64,000 nt of DNA, taken from assembly GCA_964242115.1 (NCBI GenBank), contig CAXSZX010000005.1:1-64000 (forward strand). Direction: 5' to 3'. Position numbers and translations under genes: made by a program. The notes below the pieces were generated by a model. It was not told the origin of the DNA and searched no databases. It saw nothing but the letters and a program-made list of their open reading frames with translations. Below, in pieces: positions 36,021 to 44,487 of this stretch (the first letter of the stretch is position 1; every line of letters starts with the position of its first letter). The stretch is from BOG-908 sp964242115. Its GTDB lineage: Bacteria; Pseudomonadota; Alphaproteobacteria; Acetobacterales; Acetobacteraceae.

Positions 36021-36233
36021 GAAAGTTGCCCCACCGTTTCGTTTGCAATCGACAAAGACCGGATCGGCAGGGCGATTCCCAATAAACAGGACGTGAGAAT
36101 GACGCTCTTGCAGCAAACTGTTTCGCATCGGCCACTTCGGATGCAACCGGCGCGTGCAGAGCCTGTGGATGCATACACTCTGATTGGTCGATGGGGTGCA
36201 CTGTTCGAAACGATCGTGGCCGGTGAAGGAGGT

Positions 36234-36380
36234 AAGGCAAGAAAGCGCTTCTTTTTCAAGAAAAAGCAGCAGAAAGCTCTTGTCTCGGCTGTCATCGACG
36301 GTCGAACGACATGCGTCAACAGCACGGCCTAAGGTGACAAAAGTTTTTTGGTTCTTTTTTTCAAAAAAGAACTGCTTGCT
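36234..36380. repeat. REP1 copy 21, two-armed, left arm diverged
   Basis: Left arm CTTC-TTTTTC-AA-GAAAAA-GCAG keeps the inner stem; right arm perfect. Right end is the TAA stop of uvrC. Confidence 0.87.
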
Positions 36381-38269
36381 TACTTGGTGTGGAAATACCC
36401 GTAGATCCGCTTCGCCGTTTCCTTGGAGATGCCAGGTGCCGCCTGCAGATCCTCGAGCCCCGCCTGTTTCACGCCGCGTGCCGAGCCGAAATGGTTCAGC
36501 AGCGCACGTTTGCGCGCGGAGCCGATTCCCGGCACCTCGTCGAGCTCGCTGGTGATCAGCGCCTTGGAGCGGCCGGCGCGGTGGGTGGTGATGGCGAATC
36601 GGTGCGCCTCGTCGCGCAGGCGTTGCAGGTAGTAGAGCACCGGGTCGCGCGGGGGGAGTTGGAAGGGCGGGCGGTCGGCGGTGAAGAACCACTCGCGGCC
36701 GGCGTCGCGGTCGGGGCCCTTGGCGATGGCGATGAGGGTGACGTCGGTGACGCCGAGGTCGTCCAGCACGGTGCGGGCGGCGGAGTATTGGCCCTGGCCA
36801 CCGTCGATCAGGACGATGTCCGGCCAGTCGGTGGCGGCAGCGCCGGCTTCCTTGGGCGGGGGGTCTTGCGCTTCGGAGTCGCGTTCGCGCTGGGCGCGGG
36901 CGAAGCGGCGTTCGAGCACCTCGCGCATCATGCCGAAATCGTCGCCCGGCGATATGGCGCTGCGGATGGAGTATTTGCGGTAGGCGTTCTTGCGGAAGCC
37001 TTCCGGGCCGGCGACCACCATGACGCCGTAGGCCGAGGTGCCCATGATGTGGCTGTTGTCGTAGGTCTCGATGCGTTCGGGCGGGTTGGCGAGGTTGAAC
37101 AGGCCGGCGACGCCCTCGAGCAGCTTGGCCTGGCCGGCGGATTCGGCGAGCTTGCGTTCCAGCGCCTCGCGCGCGTTGGTTTCCGCGTGTTCGACGACCT
37201 GGCGCTTCTCGCCGCGGCGAGGGACGGCGATCTCCACGCGGCGGTTGGCTTTGAGGCTGAGGGCGTCGGCGATCAGCTCGGCTTCGGGGAGGTCGTGGTT
37301 GGCGAGGATGAGCGCCGGCGGCGGCTTGTCGTCGTAGAACTGGGCGATGAAGGCGGCGAGGATGTCGCCGGGCTCGTCGGACTTCACGGTGGCGGGGAAG
37401 TGGGCGCGGTTGCCGTTGTTGCGGCCGCCGCGGATGAAGAACACCTGCACGCAGGACTGCCCGGCGACCTGCCACAGCGCGATGATGTCGGCGTCCGTGA
37501 GGCTCGCCGGGTTGATGACGCCGGAGCCCTGCACGTGGGTGAGTGCGCGGATGCGGTCGCGCACGCGGGCGGCATGCTCGAACTCCAGGTTCTGCGATGC
37601 GGTTTCCATCTCGGCGGAGAGTTCGCGTTGCAGCGTGGCGACCTTGCCGGAGAGGAAGGCGCGGGCCTGTTCGACTAGGCGGGCGTAGTCGTCCTTGGAG
37701 ATGCGGTCCACGCAGGGGGCGGAGCAGCGCTTGATCTGGTGCAGCAGGCAGGGGCGGGTGCGGGCGGAGAACACGGTGTCGGCGCAGGAGCGCAGCAGGA
37801 ACAGGCGCTCCATGGCGTTGACGGTCTGGTTGACGGCCCAGGCAGAGGCGAAGGGGCCCCAGTAGCTGCCGGGGCGGGACTGGGTGCCGCGGTGCTTGGT
37901 GACCTGCGGGAAGGCGTGGTCCTCGGCGAGCATGAGCCAGGGGTACGATTTGTCGTCGCGCAGGACGATGTTGTAGCGCGGCTTGAGGCGCTTGATGAGG
38001 TTGGCTTCGAGGAGGAGGGCCTCGGCCTCGGTGTGGGTGGTGACGATCTCCATCGACACGGTGTCCATCACCATGCGGCGCAGGCGTTCTTCCAGCCGGT
38101 TGATCTGGCAGTAGTTGGCGACGCGCTTTTTGAGGCTGCGGGCCTTGCCGACGTAGAGGGCTTCGCCGCGGGCATCGAGCATGCGGTAGACGCCGGGGGA
38201 GAGCGGGAGGGTGGCGAGCACCGCCTCGATGACGGCGACGCCGCGGGTGGTGGTGATTACATCTGACAT
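36380..38269 (-). CDS. uvrC: UvrABC excinuclease subunit C
   Basis: Makes both incisions in nucleotide excision repair. 629 residues from ATG at 38269; the longer frame start is less likely because MSDVITTTRGVAVIE leads straight into the GIY-YIG domain (SPGVYRMLDARGEALYVGKA, residues about 25-45). The UVR motif region (about 205-240), the RNase H-like C-terminal nuclease (ETYDNSHIMG; IVLIDGGQGQY) and the helix-hairpin-helix pair (VPGIGSARKRALL; APGISKETAKRIY) follow. No neighbouring repair genes. No LexA box recognised upstream. Confidence 0.96.
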   Translation of the reverse strand: MSDVITTTRGVAVIEAVLATLPLSPGVYRMLDARGEALYVGKARSLKKRVANYCQINRLEERLRRMVMDTVSMEIVTTHTEAEALLLEANLIKRLKPRYNIVLRDDKSYPWLMLAEDHAFPQVTKHRGTQSRPGSYWGPFASAWAVNQTVNAMERLFLLRSCADTVFSARTRPCLLHQIKRCSAPCVDRISKDDYARLVEQARAFLSGKVATLQRELSAEMETASQNLEFEHAARVRDRIRALTHVQGSGVINPASLTDADIIALWQVAGQSCVQVFFIRGGRNNGNRAHFPATVKSDEPGDILAAFIAQFYDDKPPPALILANHDLPEAELIADALSLKANRRVEIAVPRRGEKRQVVEHAETNAREALERKLAESAGQAKLLEGVAGLFNLANPPERIETYDNSHIMGTSAYGVMVVAGPEGFRKNAYRKYSIRSAISPGDDFGMMREVLERRFARAQRERDSEAQDPPPKEAGAAATDWPDIVLIDGGQGQYSAARTVLDDLGVTDVTLIAIAKGPDRDAGREWFFTADRPPFQLPPRDPVLYYLQRLRDEAHRFAITTHRAGRSKALITSELDEVPGIGSARKRALLNHFGSARGVKQAGLEDLQAAPGISKETAKRIYGYFHTK

Positions 38270-38302
38270 GGGGTGTGTAGGGTGGGGCTGGCGGGGTGCC
38301 AG

Positions 38303-38441
38303 GCAAAGCAAGCAAGGCCTGCTTTTTTGAAAAAAAGCAGCAAAAAACTTTTGGTTCGGCTGTCGCGGGAGGTTCCTGCAGCGCGCGCGCAGGGAAGCAA
38401 AAGTTTTTTGCTTCTTTTTTTCAAAAAAGAACTGCTTGCTT
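38303..38441. repeat. REP1 copy 22, two-armed
   Basis: CTGC/GCAG left arm; right arm has a mixed clamp (CTTC with GAAC). Lies upstream of uvrC on its 5' side. Full core TCGGCTGTCGCGGGAGG. Confidence 0.9.
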
Positions 38442-38460
38442 TCTTACGCTGCTTGCCGAC

Positions 38461-38481
38461 TGGGGATAACTCTGTGGAAAA
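38461..38481. promoter_or_regulatory. Pair of DnaA-box-like sequences
   Basis: TGGGGATAA (38461-38469) and TGTGGAAAA (38473-38481) are each one mismatch from the inverted DnaA box TGTGGATAA and are 3 bases apart. In a 216-bp non-coding gap rich in A/T between uvrC and folB. Only two boxes, so this is a candidate DnaA site, not a proven origin. Confidence 0.35.
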
Positions 38482-38657
38482 AATCCGCCCCGAGCATCCC
38501 GAGTATTACGTCACGAGAGGCTGGCGACCGGGCAAAGCAACAAAGGTATTTACAAAGAGTGCTTGACTTTGCTGGTTTCCGCGCCTCGGCCCTGTCATGA
38601 AACCAACATAAAAGCGTATCCGGCTGGAAACATTGGCAGTCGGGGTGCGGCAGGGGA

Positions 38658-39080
38658 TTAAACGCTGCCTTGGTCTGCCGCGCGCCGTTCTATCTCTACG
38701 CCGACGGACGCAGTGTCGTCGAAGATGTCGAGCTTTTCAACCCTGACGCGAACGGATTGCACGCGCAGATCGGTCAGGCACGCCCCGGCGAGGCGTTCGG
38801 CCAGAGTTTCGACGAGCTGCACGTGGCCGGCGGCGACGATGGCGCGGACCGTGTTGGCGACGGCCTCGTAGTCCACCACGCGGGAGAGGTCGTCGCGGGA
38901 GGGGGCGGCGCGTGAGAGGGAAGCGGCCTCGTCGGTGACGGCGAGGTCGATGTTGAGGCGGATGCGCTGACGGGCCTGGTGTTCGAAGCCGTGCACGCCG
39001 ACGCTGGCGAGCAGCACCATGTCGCGCAGGAAGACGTGGCGCAGGCGGGCGGCGGCGCTGGCTGGGCGGAAGGTGTCCAT
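38658..39080 (-). CDS. folB: Dihydroneopterin aldolase family protein
   Basis: 140 residues. Folate-pathway enzyme converting dihydroneopterin to hydroxymethyl-dihydropterin. The sequence RDMVLLASVGVHGFEHQARQ places the substrate-binding Glu near residue 33; VVDYEAVANTVRAIV and LVETLAERLA are the characteristic helices; VRVRVEKLDIF carries the catalytic Lys. ATG at 39080 is chosen because the upstream frame is only a translated REP1 copy. Followed by a truncated SDR gene upstream on the same strand, an arrangement seen in relatives. The ATG has no Shine-Dalgarno. Confidence 0.85.
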   Translation of the reverse strand: MDTFRPASAAARLRHVFLRDMVLLASVGVHGFEHQARQRIRLNIDLAVTDEAASLSRAAPSRDDLSRVVDYEAVANTVRAIVAAGHVQLVETLAERLAGACLTDLRVQSVRVRVEKLDIFDDTASVGVEIERRAADQGSV

Positions 39081-39083
39081 GGG

Positions 39084-39219
39084 AGCAAGGAAGGCCTGCT
39101 TTTTTGAAAAAAAGAAGCAAAAAACTTTTGCTCCCGCTGTCGCGGACTCTGCAGGACACACGGCGACAGCGGAAAGTAAAAGTTTTTTGGTTCTTTTTTT
39201 CAAAAAAGAACTGCTTGCT
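39084..39219. repeat. REP1 copy 23, two-armed
   Basis: Fills the gap between folB and the SDR-like gene. The right end is the TAA stop of the latter and the left end lies three bases from the folB ATG. Confidence 0.92.
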
Positions 39220-39710
39220 TAGAGTCCCAGCCTGATGATCTGGCCGGTCATCGAGGCCCACCCTGCGACAGCCCGCACCGTGCGGATGACGTCCTCAGCG
39301 GTGGCCGGCGTGGCGCGGATGTTGGCGGCGGCGCGGCCGGACTCCTCCTGCGGCTCGAACGGCCCGAACGGGCTGGCGCCGAGGCCGATGGCGTTGACGC
39401 GGAGGCCGCGCGGCGCCCACTCCAGCGCAGCCTGGCGGGTGAAGGCCCAGAGCGCCGCGTTGGCGGTGTGGGCGTGCAGGTGGGCAAGGCCGCGGGGTGC
39501 CGCGTAGAGGATGGTGAGGACGAGGGCTTCTGTGCCGGGGGGCAGGCCGGCGGCGAAAAGCTGGCAGCGGGCGATGATGGCGGCGGCGTCCGGCTGGTGG
39601 TCGGTGTTGATGAGCGTGGGGAGCGGCAAGGGCGGGGCGGCCAGGGCCTGGGCGAGGCTTTCGGCAAGGGGTGCGGGGGTGCCGGCGAGAAGGAGGGTGG
39701 GCGGAGTCAT
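39219..39710 (-). CDS. Truncated SDR-like oxidoreductase
   Basis: 163 residues, well short of the usual 240-260. The N-terminal TPPTLLLAGTPAPLAESLAQ aligns with a degenerate Rossmann start lacking the Gly-rich TGxxxGIG motif. The C-terminal half keeps the SDR substrate region (ANAALWAFTRQAALEWAPRG, LRVNAIGLGASPFGPF) and a final GQIIRLGL, but the catalytic Tyr/Lys pair is not recognisable (AHTANAALWA replaces YxxxK). Catalysis is therefore doubtful; it may be a structural remnant. Start MTPPT preferred to the upstream ATG. Confidence 0.7.
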   Translation of the reverse strand: MTPPTLLLAGTPAPLAESLAQALAAPPLPLPTLINTDHQPDAAAIIARCQLFAAGLPPGTEALVLTILYAAPRGLAHLHAHTANAALWAFTRQAALEWAPRGLRVNAIGLGASPFGPFEPQEESGRAAANIRATPATAEDVIRTVRAVAGWASMTGQIIRLGL

Positions 39711-39782
39711 CGGGGCTGTCGGTAGCATGGGTGGGATGGCGGCGTGTAGGATTGGTGCGGGTGCCTGGCGGTAGAGGGGCGC

Positions 39783-39808
39783 TTGAAATTATATAGTTTT
39801 TGTATAAT
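39783..39808 (+). promoter_or_regulatory. AT-rich promoter candidate
   Basis: A TATAAT (39803-39808) in an unusually AT-rich run. TTGAAA (39783-39788) gives a short 14-base spacing, so the -35 element is uncertain. It lies upstream of the small gene at 39839. Confidence 0.4.
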
Positions 39809-39838
39809 ATTCGTGGTGTAGGAAAACGAGGCCAGCCC

Positions 39839-40042
39839 GTGCCGGTGACCACTTTCGAGATGGACGAGCGCACCCTGAGCGCGGTTCGGGAGTTGCAAGG
39901 CGTGTTCGGCGTCAAGACCAACGCGGCGGTGTTGCGCAAGGCGATCGGCCTGGCGATGGCGGCGGCCACGAAGGCGACGCCGGAGCATACGGTGACGATC
40001 AGCGGCAAGGACGAGCCCCTCACCATCAGCCTTGCCACCTGA
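39839..40042 (+). CDS. Small ribbon-helix-helix-like protein
   Basis: 67 residues from GTG. PVTTFEMDERTLSAVRELQ followed by VKTNAAVLRKAIGLAMAA resembles a ribbon-helix-helix DNA-binding fold: a short strand, a helix, a turn and a second helix. Such proteins are often antitoxins or repressors; no toxin gene is next to it. AGG-rich sequence lies upstream. The following gene overlaps its stop by 11 bases, so they are co-translated. Confidence 0.6.
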   Translation: MPVTTFEMDERTLSAVRELQGVFGVKTNAAVLRKAIGLAMAAATKATPEHTVTISGKDEPLTISLAT

Positions 40043-40457
40043 AGACGGGGCGGCGGTTCCGGGACCGGACTCTCGGGAACCGGTCGGTGCCGACGCAGTC
40101 GTTACAAGGCAGGCAGGTTCGGTTTCGCTCAGTGCGTTCGCAGCACGGGTCAGTGTCGCCGAGCAGATTGCGCTGACCGATGCGCGTGTCAGGGCGCACG
40201 TATCGTATGCCATTTCCGGTGCTTTCGTGCTGGCTAACGTGCTGACGCTGGCAGGCGTGGGCTACATCTTCCACGAGGACAATGCCAACCTGGTGGCCAA
40301 GGTGATTGCCACGCGGGACCGGGTGGTGACCCCGGGCGTGGTGATGGCGATTGTGGGAGCGACCACGGTGCAGCTTGGGGCGTTGGCGCTGACGATGGGG
40401 CGGTACCTGTATCCGGGCGTTCGCAAGGACGTGCCGCCGGAGACGGGCACGGGCTGA
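40032..40457 (+). CDS. Small protein with two membrane segments
   Basis: 141 residues from a TTG overlapping the previous stop; the exact start is uncertain. Two hydrophobic segments (SYAISGAFVLANVLTLAGVG at about 58-77 and VVMAIVGATTVQLGALALTM at about 102-121) are separated by a polar loop, predicting a hairpin inner-membrane protein. No family recognised. It may work with the ribbon-helix-helix protein encoded upstream. Confidence 0.6.
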   Translation: MPPEDGAAVPGPDSREPVGADAVVTRQAGSVSLSAFAARVSVAEQIALTDARVRAHVSYAISGAFVLANVLTLAGVGYIFHEDNANLVAKVIATRDRVVTPGVVMAIVGATTVQLGALALTMGRYLYPGVRKDVPPETGTG

Positions 40458-40627
40458 ACACATCGATTCTGGCATTGTCTGGGACGCCCGCGACGTTCCT
40501 GCAGGCGAGCGGTTGATTGCCTAGACCGGCGGGGATGGCACGAATCGTGCGCCCGTTCGGTATCGAGCGCCTTTGGCGTGCCATGTGACCCGCTCTGCGA
40601 GACTCACGAAAGGGCACGCAAGTGTCT

Positions 40628-40752
40628 CCTCGAGAAAAGAAGCAGACAGCTTCCCGCCGATGTTGCCGCGGCTGAACGGCACGCCTCGACCCGGCAAGAC
40701 CGAGAGAGAAAAGTTTTTTGGTTCTTTTTTTCAAAAAAGAACTGCTTGCCTT
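40628..40752. repeat. REP1 copy 24, right arm perfect, left arm diverged
   Basis: The right arm is a perfect GTTC/GAAC hairpin; the left half (GAGAAAAGAAGC, then AGACAGCTTCCCG) retains only traces. Confidence 0.78.
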
Positions 40753-40862
40753 CCTTCGATCCGGCAACCCGTGTGAGAGGCCGATGCCGGGTGCCCCGCC
40801 GGCCGGACCTTCACAGGCCCGACGGCTCCCCTATGCTCTGCGCAAAACCAGGGAGCGGAACG

Positions 40863-42350
40863 ATGCGGTTGCCGATACGCCAGCTTGAGCACTACCCGCC
40901 GGAGGGTGCGCGGCGCTACCAGCTCGGCCTCGTGGTGCTGATAACCGTGGCGCTGTACTACGCGCTGTACGTCGGCGGCGGGGTTATCCCGCTGGTGATG
41001 CAGGACCTGCACATGTCGTTCGGCTACCTGGTGGGGCTGCTCGCCATCGCCAACGCGCTGGGGGCGTTCGCCTCGCTGCTGGCCGGGCTGTCGGACCGGT
41101 TCGGGCGGGCCAACCTGGTGGTTTGGGGGGTGCTGCTGGTGGCGCTGCTCACCGGGTTTGCGATACCGGCGGTGCACACGCGGCTGGGCTACGCGGTGCT
41201 GGGGATCACCACCGGGTTCGTCGAGGGGATCATCCTGGTGGCGACGCCGGCGCTGATCCGCGATTTCTCGCCGCAGGTGGGGCGGGCGACGGCGATGGGA
41301 TTCTGGACCATCGGGCCGGTGCTGGGCAGCCTGCTGACCAGCGCGGTGGACAGCGCCACGCTGGCCTACCTGCCGCAGTGGCGCGACCAGTTCCTGATCT
41401 GCGGGGTGTTCGGCCTGGCGGTGTGGGTGCTGGCGTTCTTCACCCTGCGCGAGCTCAAGCCGGCGCTGCGCGACCAGGTGATGGTGAGCGAGCGCGACAG
41501 CGTGCTGAACGAGCGGCGCGCGGCCGGCGGCGAGGTGCAGGTGGCGCAGCGCAACCCGTGGCTGCAGATGCTGCGGTGGGACGTGGTGGGCTCGGCGCTC
41601 GGCGTTTCGCTGCTGCTGCTGGTGTACTACACCACGGTGGCGTTCGGGGTGATCTACCTGGTGACGGTGTACGGGTTCACGCCGGCGCGGGCCAACGCGC
41701 TGCTGAACTGGGGATGGGGGGCCAACGCGGTGGCGCTGATCGTGGCCGGCGTGTGGTCCGACGCGTTGATGGTGCGCAAGCCGTTCATGCTGGTGGGCGG
41801 CGCGGGCGCCGCGCTGCTGATCTGGCTGATGATGGGCGGCGGGGTGGCGGCGCAGTTGCATCCGCCGTTCGCGGTGATGGCGCTGATCGCCAGCCTGATC
41901 GCGACGCTGATGGGGGCGGCGTATGCCACCTGGATGGCGAGCTTCACCGAGATGGTGGAGGCGCACAACCCGGCGCTGACGGCGACCGGCCTGGCGATCT
42001 GGGGCTGGCTGCTGCGGCTGGTGGTGACGGGGTCGTTCCTCGCACTGCCGCTGGTGGTGACCACGGTGACGCCGCTGGTGGAGGCCGGGCCGACGGTGGC
42101 CGCCTTCGAGCGGTTGCAGGCGGCACACGCGGTGTTGCCGCCGGAGCTGATTGCGAAGATGCAGGTGATTGCGCATGCGAGCGTGGCGGCGCCGGGGCAG
42201 TGGCAGGCGTGGTACGCGATCAGCGCCCTGGGAGCGCTGGCGTTCGTGCTGCTGACGTTCACGATGAAGGGGCGGTGGAGCCCGGCGCGGGCGCGGGCGG
42301 ACAAGGCGGCGCATGAGGCGCTGGTGTCTCGGGAGATGGCGGCGGAGTGA
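40863..42350 (+). CDS. Major facilitator superfamily transporter
   Basis: 495 residues, about 12 predicted membrane helices. ATG at 40863 is chosen for GGAGCGGAACG just upstream. The signature between helices 2 and 3 is present as GLSDRFGRANLVV, with a second related loop (VWSDALMVRKPFM) between helices 8 and 9. An enlarged loop (about 250-275) precedes helix 7, and an extra-long segment before the last helix (AFERLQAAHAVLPPELIAKM) is unusual. Likely imports or exports small organic solutes at the inner membrane; substrate unknown. Confidence 0.88.
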   Translation: MRLPIRQLEHYPPEGARRYQLGLVVLITVALYYALYVGGGVIPLVMQDLHMSFGYLVGLLAIANALGAFASLLAGLSDRFGRANLVVWGVLLVALLTGFAIPAVHTRLGYAVLGITTGFVEGIILVATPALIRDFSPQVGRATAMGFWTIGPVLGSLLTSAVDSATLAYLPQWRDQFLICGVFGLAVWVLAFFTLRELKPALRDQVMVSERDSVLNERRAAGGEVQVAQRNPWLQMLRWDVVGSALGVSLLLLVYYTTVAFGVIYLVTVYGFTPARANALLNWGWGANAVALIVAGVWSDALMVRKPFMLVGGAGAALLIWLMMGGGVAAQLHPPFAVMALIASLIATLMGAAYATWMASFTEMVEAHNPALTATGLAIWGWLLRLVVTGSFLALPLVVTTVTPLVEAGPTVAAFERLQAAHAVLPPELIAKMQVIAHASVAAPGQWQAWYAISALGALAFVLLTFTMKGRWSPARARADKAAHEALVSREMAAE

Positions 42351-42360
42351 GGGTAGGAGA

Positions 42361-42412
42361 GCAAGCGGTTCTTTGTGAAAAGACCAACAAACTTTTGCGT
42401 CGGCTATCGCGG
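42361..42412. repeat. REP1 copy 25, left arm, degenerate
   Basis: Begins about 10 bases after the MFS stop; arm changed to GTTC-TTTGTG-AAAA-GACC, half core CGGCTATCGCGG follows. Confidence 0.65.
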
Positions 42413-42759
42413 CGTAGCCGGAGAAGGGTGTGGATTGGTTCGGGAGAGGTTGTGTTTTCTGGCCCGGTGACTTCGTTGGTGTGACGCGGGATTGTTGTTT
42501 TTGACGCACACGCGCGGGAGTCGCCGATCCTGGCGGGACTGTTGAACGAGAGCAAGCCTCGCGATGATCCGGAGGCTACGGTGCACGGATTGAGGTCTGC
42601 GCTGCGCATCCGGAGATGATGTCGTTTGCGGGGCTGGGTGCACCTCGACTGGCAGGAGGCATTCCTGCGCTCGTTGGCGCTGTTCATGCCCTGAGTTGCC
42701 GTGGAGGCGGGTTTTCGGGCACACCTCCCCGCGGTGGGCGGGGTTGCGGCGTGAAGCAC
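42413..42759. other. Gap without a convincing gene
   Basis: About 350 bp between REP1 copies 25 and 26. A frame continuous with the OprB gene is open through it from 42616 but lacks a ribosome site and normal protein composition. Confidence 0.45.
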
Positions 42760-42892
42760 GGCAAGAAAGTCTTCTGTTTCGAGAAAAAGAAGCAAAAAGC
42801 TTTTGTCTCGGCTGTCGCGGATCTGTCCTGCGCCGTGTGCCCAAGGAAACAAAAGTTTTTTGGTTCTTTTTTTCAAAAAAGAACCGCTTTCT
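42760..42892. repeat. REP1 copy 26, two-armed, right arm translated
   Basis: Left arm CTTC-TGTTTC-GA-GAAAAA-GAAG. The right arm is in frame with the downstream porin and encodes FFGSFFQKRTAFF of its signal peptide. Confidence 0.9.
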
Positions 42893-44196
42893 TCCTGACC
42901 TGTGCTTGGTCTTTGCCGCTGGCGGCACAGGCCCAAAGCGCTGACACCGCCACGCCAAGCGAAGCCTGGGCCATCCACGCCCAGTCTACCTTCGAGGAGC
43001 AGTATCATCCCGCCTTCGCCTCGCCGTTTCGTGGCGCCAACAGCCTCGACCCCGGCAGCCGTGGCGACGAGACGTTCGATGCGACGTTGTACGCGGGGGT
43101 GCGGCCGTGGAGCGGCGGCGAGTTGTGGGTGAACCCGGAAGTCGACCAGGGTTTCGGGTTGTCCGACACGTTGGGTGTGGCCGCGTTTCCCAGCGCAGAG
43201 GCCTACAAGGTTGGCGAGGCGGTGCCTTACGTGCGGGTGCCGCGGCTGTTTTTTCGGCAGACGATCGACCTGGGTGGCGCGGCGCAGAAGGTGGATGCTG
43301 ACCTCAACGTGCTTGGCGGAGTGCAGACGGCCAACCGCGTGGTGGTGACGGTGGGCAAGTTCGGCGTGCCGGACGTATTTGACACGAACGCCTATGCGCA
43401 TGATCCACGGCAGGATTTTTCCAACTGGGCGCTGGTGGACACCGGCACGTTCGATTACGCGGCGGATTCGTGGGGCTACAGTTACGGTGCCGCGGCGGAG
43501 TGGTATCAGGATTGGTGGACGTTGCGCGGCGGTGCGTTTGCGTTGTCACGCGTGCCGAACAGCCCTGCGTTGGACACCAGCGGCAGTCAAGTGCAGTTCC
43601 TGGGCGAGGCGGAGGAGCGGCACACCATCTGGGGGGAGGACGGCAAGGTGCTGGTGACGGCGTTCCTGACGCGCGGCCGGATGGGCGACTATGCCGACGC
43701 GGTGGCACTGGCGCAGGAGACCGGAACTGCGGCGAGCGTGGCCGCGGTGCGGCAGTATCGCAGCCGAACCGGCGTGGACCTGGATTTTCAGCAGGCGATC
43801 ACCGCGGAACTCGGGATGTTCGTGCGTGCCGGAGTGGCCGAGGGCGGCCGCGAGGCCTACGAGTTCACCGACATCGACAACACGTTCGCGATCGGGCTGG
43901 CGCTGCGGGGCAAGAGATGGGGGCTGCCTGACGACACGGTGGGCGTGGCGAGCGTGACCGACGGGATTTCCCACCGTCACAAGGTGTACCTCGAGGATGG
44001 CGGCCTGGGCATATTGGTGGGAGACGGCCGGTTGCCGAGTGCCGGGCGGGAGCAGGTGGTGGAGACGTATTACAGCCACGCGCTGGCCTCTTACGCGCAC
44101 GTGACGGCGGACTATCAGTTCGTGAACAACCCCGGCTACGATCGGGAGCGCGGACCGGTTTCCATCCTGGGGCTCCGGTTGCATCTGCAGTATTGA
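42835..44196 (+). CDS. OprB-family carbohydrate-selective porin
   Basis: 453 residues from a GTG at 42835. The leader CPRKQKFFGSFFQKR, then TAFFLTCAWSLPLAAQAQ, has a basic n-region encoded by the REP1 right arm and a normal hydrophobic/cleavage part. The mature protein has OprB traits: WAIHAQSTFEEQYHPAFASP, FDATLYAGVRPWSGGELWVN, VGKFGVPDVFDTNAYAHDPR, and the C-terminal YQFVNNPGYDRERGPVSILG ending in an aromatic Tyr for outer-membrane insertion. It would admit sugars through the outer membrane. An upstream GTG near 42751 would translate the entire repeat as leader. Confidence 0.82.
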   Translation: MCPRKQKFFGSFFQKRTAFFLTCAWSLPLAAQAQSADTATPSEAWAIHAQSTFEEQYHPAFASPFRGANSLDPGSRGDETFDATLYAGVRPWSGGELWVNPEVDQGFGLSDTLGVAAFPSAEAYKVGEAVPYVRVPRLFFRQTIDLGGAAQKVDADLNVLGGVQTANRVVVTVGKFGVPDVFDTNAYAHDPRQDFSNWALVDTGTFDYAADSWGYSYGAAAEWYQDWWTLRGGAFALSRVPNSPALDTSGSQVQFLGEAEERHTIWGEDGKVLVTAFLTRGRMGDYADAVALAQETGTAASVAAVRQYRSRTGVDLDFQQAITAELGMFVRAGVAEGGREAYEFTDIDNTFAIGLALRGKRWGLPDDTVGVASVTDGISHRHKVYLEDGGLGILVGDGRLPSAGREQVVETYYSHALASYAHVTADYQFVNNPGYDRERGPVSILGLRLHLQY

Positions 44197-44230
44197 TGCG
44201 TGCGGGCGTGCTCTTTCAGAGTCGGGCAAA

Positions 44231-44310
44231 AGAAGCAAAGCCTGCTTTTTTGAAAAAGAGCAGCAAAGAAGTTTTGGGCTTGCTGTCGCGGAGGTTTCTG
44301 CAAGACGCGT
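44231..44310. repeat. REP1 copy 27, left arm plus core
   Basis: CTGC-T6-GA arm, core CTTGCTGTCGCGGAGG. The right arm lies 217 bases on, separated by unique sequence. Confidence 0.78.
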
Positions 44311-44487
44311 TTAAGCTAACAGAGCCGGCTGACGTGGTGTTTGAGCATCGGAGAAGAGGCAAGTCACGTCAGATGGCGGCCGGGCTGAATTTTAAACGGA
44401 CACTCGAAAAAGGAACGCTTACTTGCCCGTTACCGGTCGGAATTTTGGCCGGTGCAGTATAGAAGTTTCATTCTCCTGGAGTGCGCG
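44311..44487. other. Unique sequence between the halves of REP1 copy 27
   Basis: 177 bp separating left and right arms of copy 27; carries the ribosome site (CTGGAG) of the next gene at its end. No open frame of interest. Confidence 0.45.

Noticed and set aside
34830..38315. A 1161-codon minus-strand open frame joining the GH26-like protein to sequence antisense-frame over uvrC
   Set aside because: Its first two thirds are an out-of-frame reading of uvrC followed by translated REP1; the real genes are 34830-36020 and 36380-38269.
39084..39203. N-terminal extension of folB starting MKKRTKKLLL
   Set aside because: It is a full translated REP1 copy; DHNA family proteins start near the internal ATG and are cytoplasmic, so a signal-like leader makes no sense.
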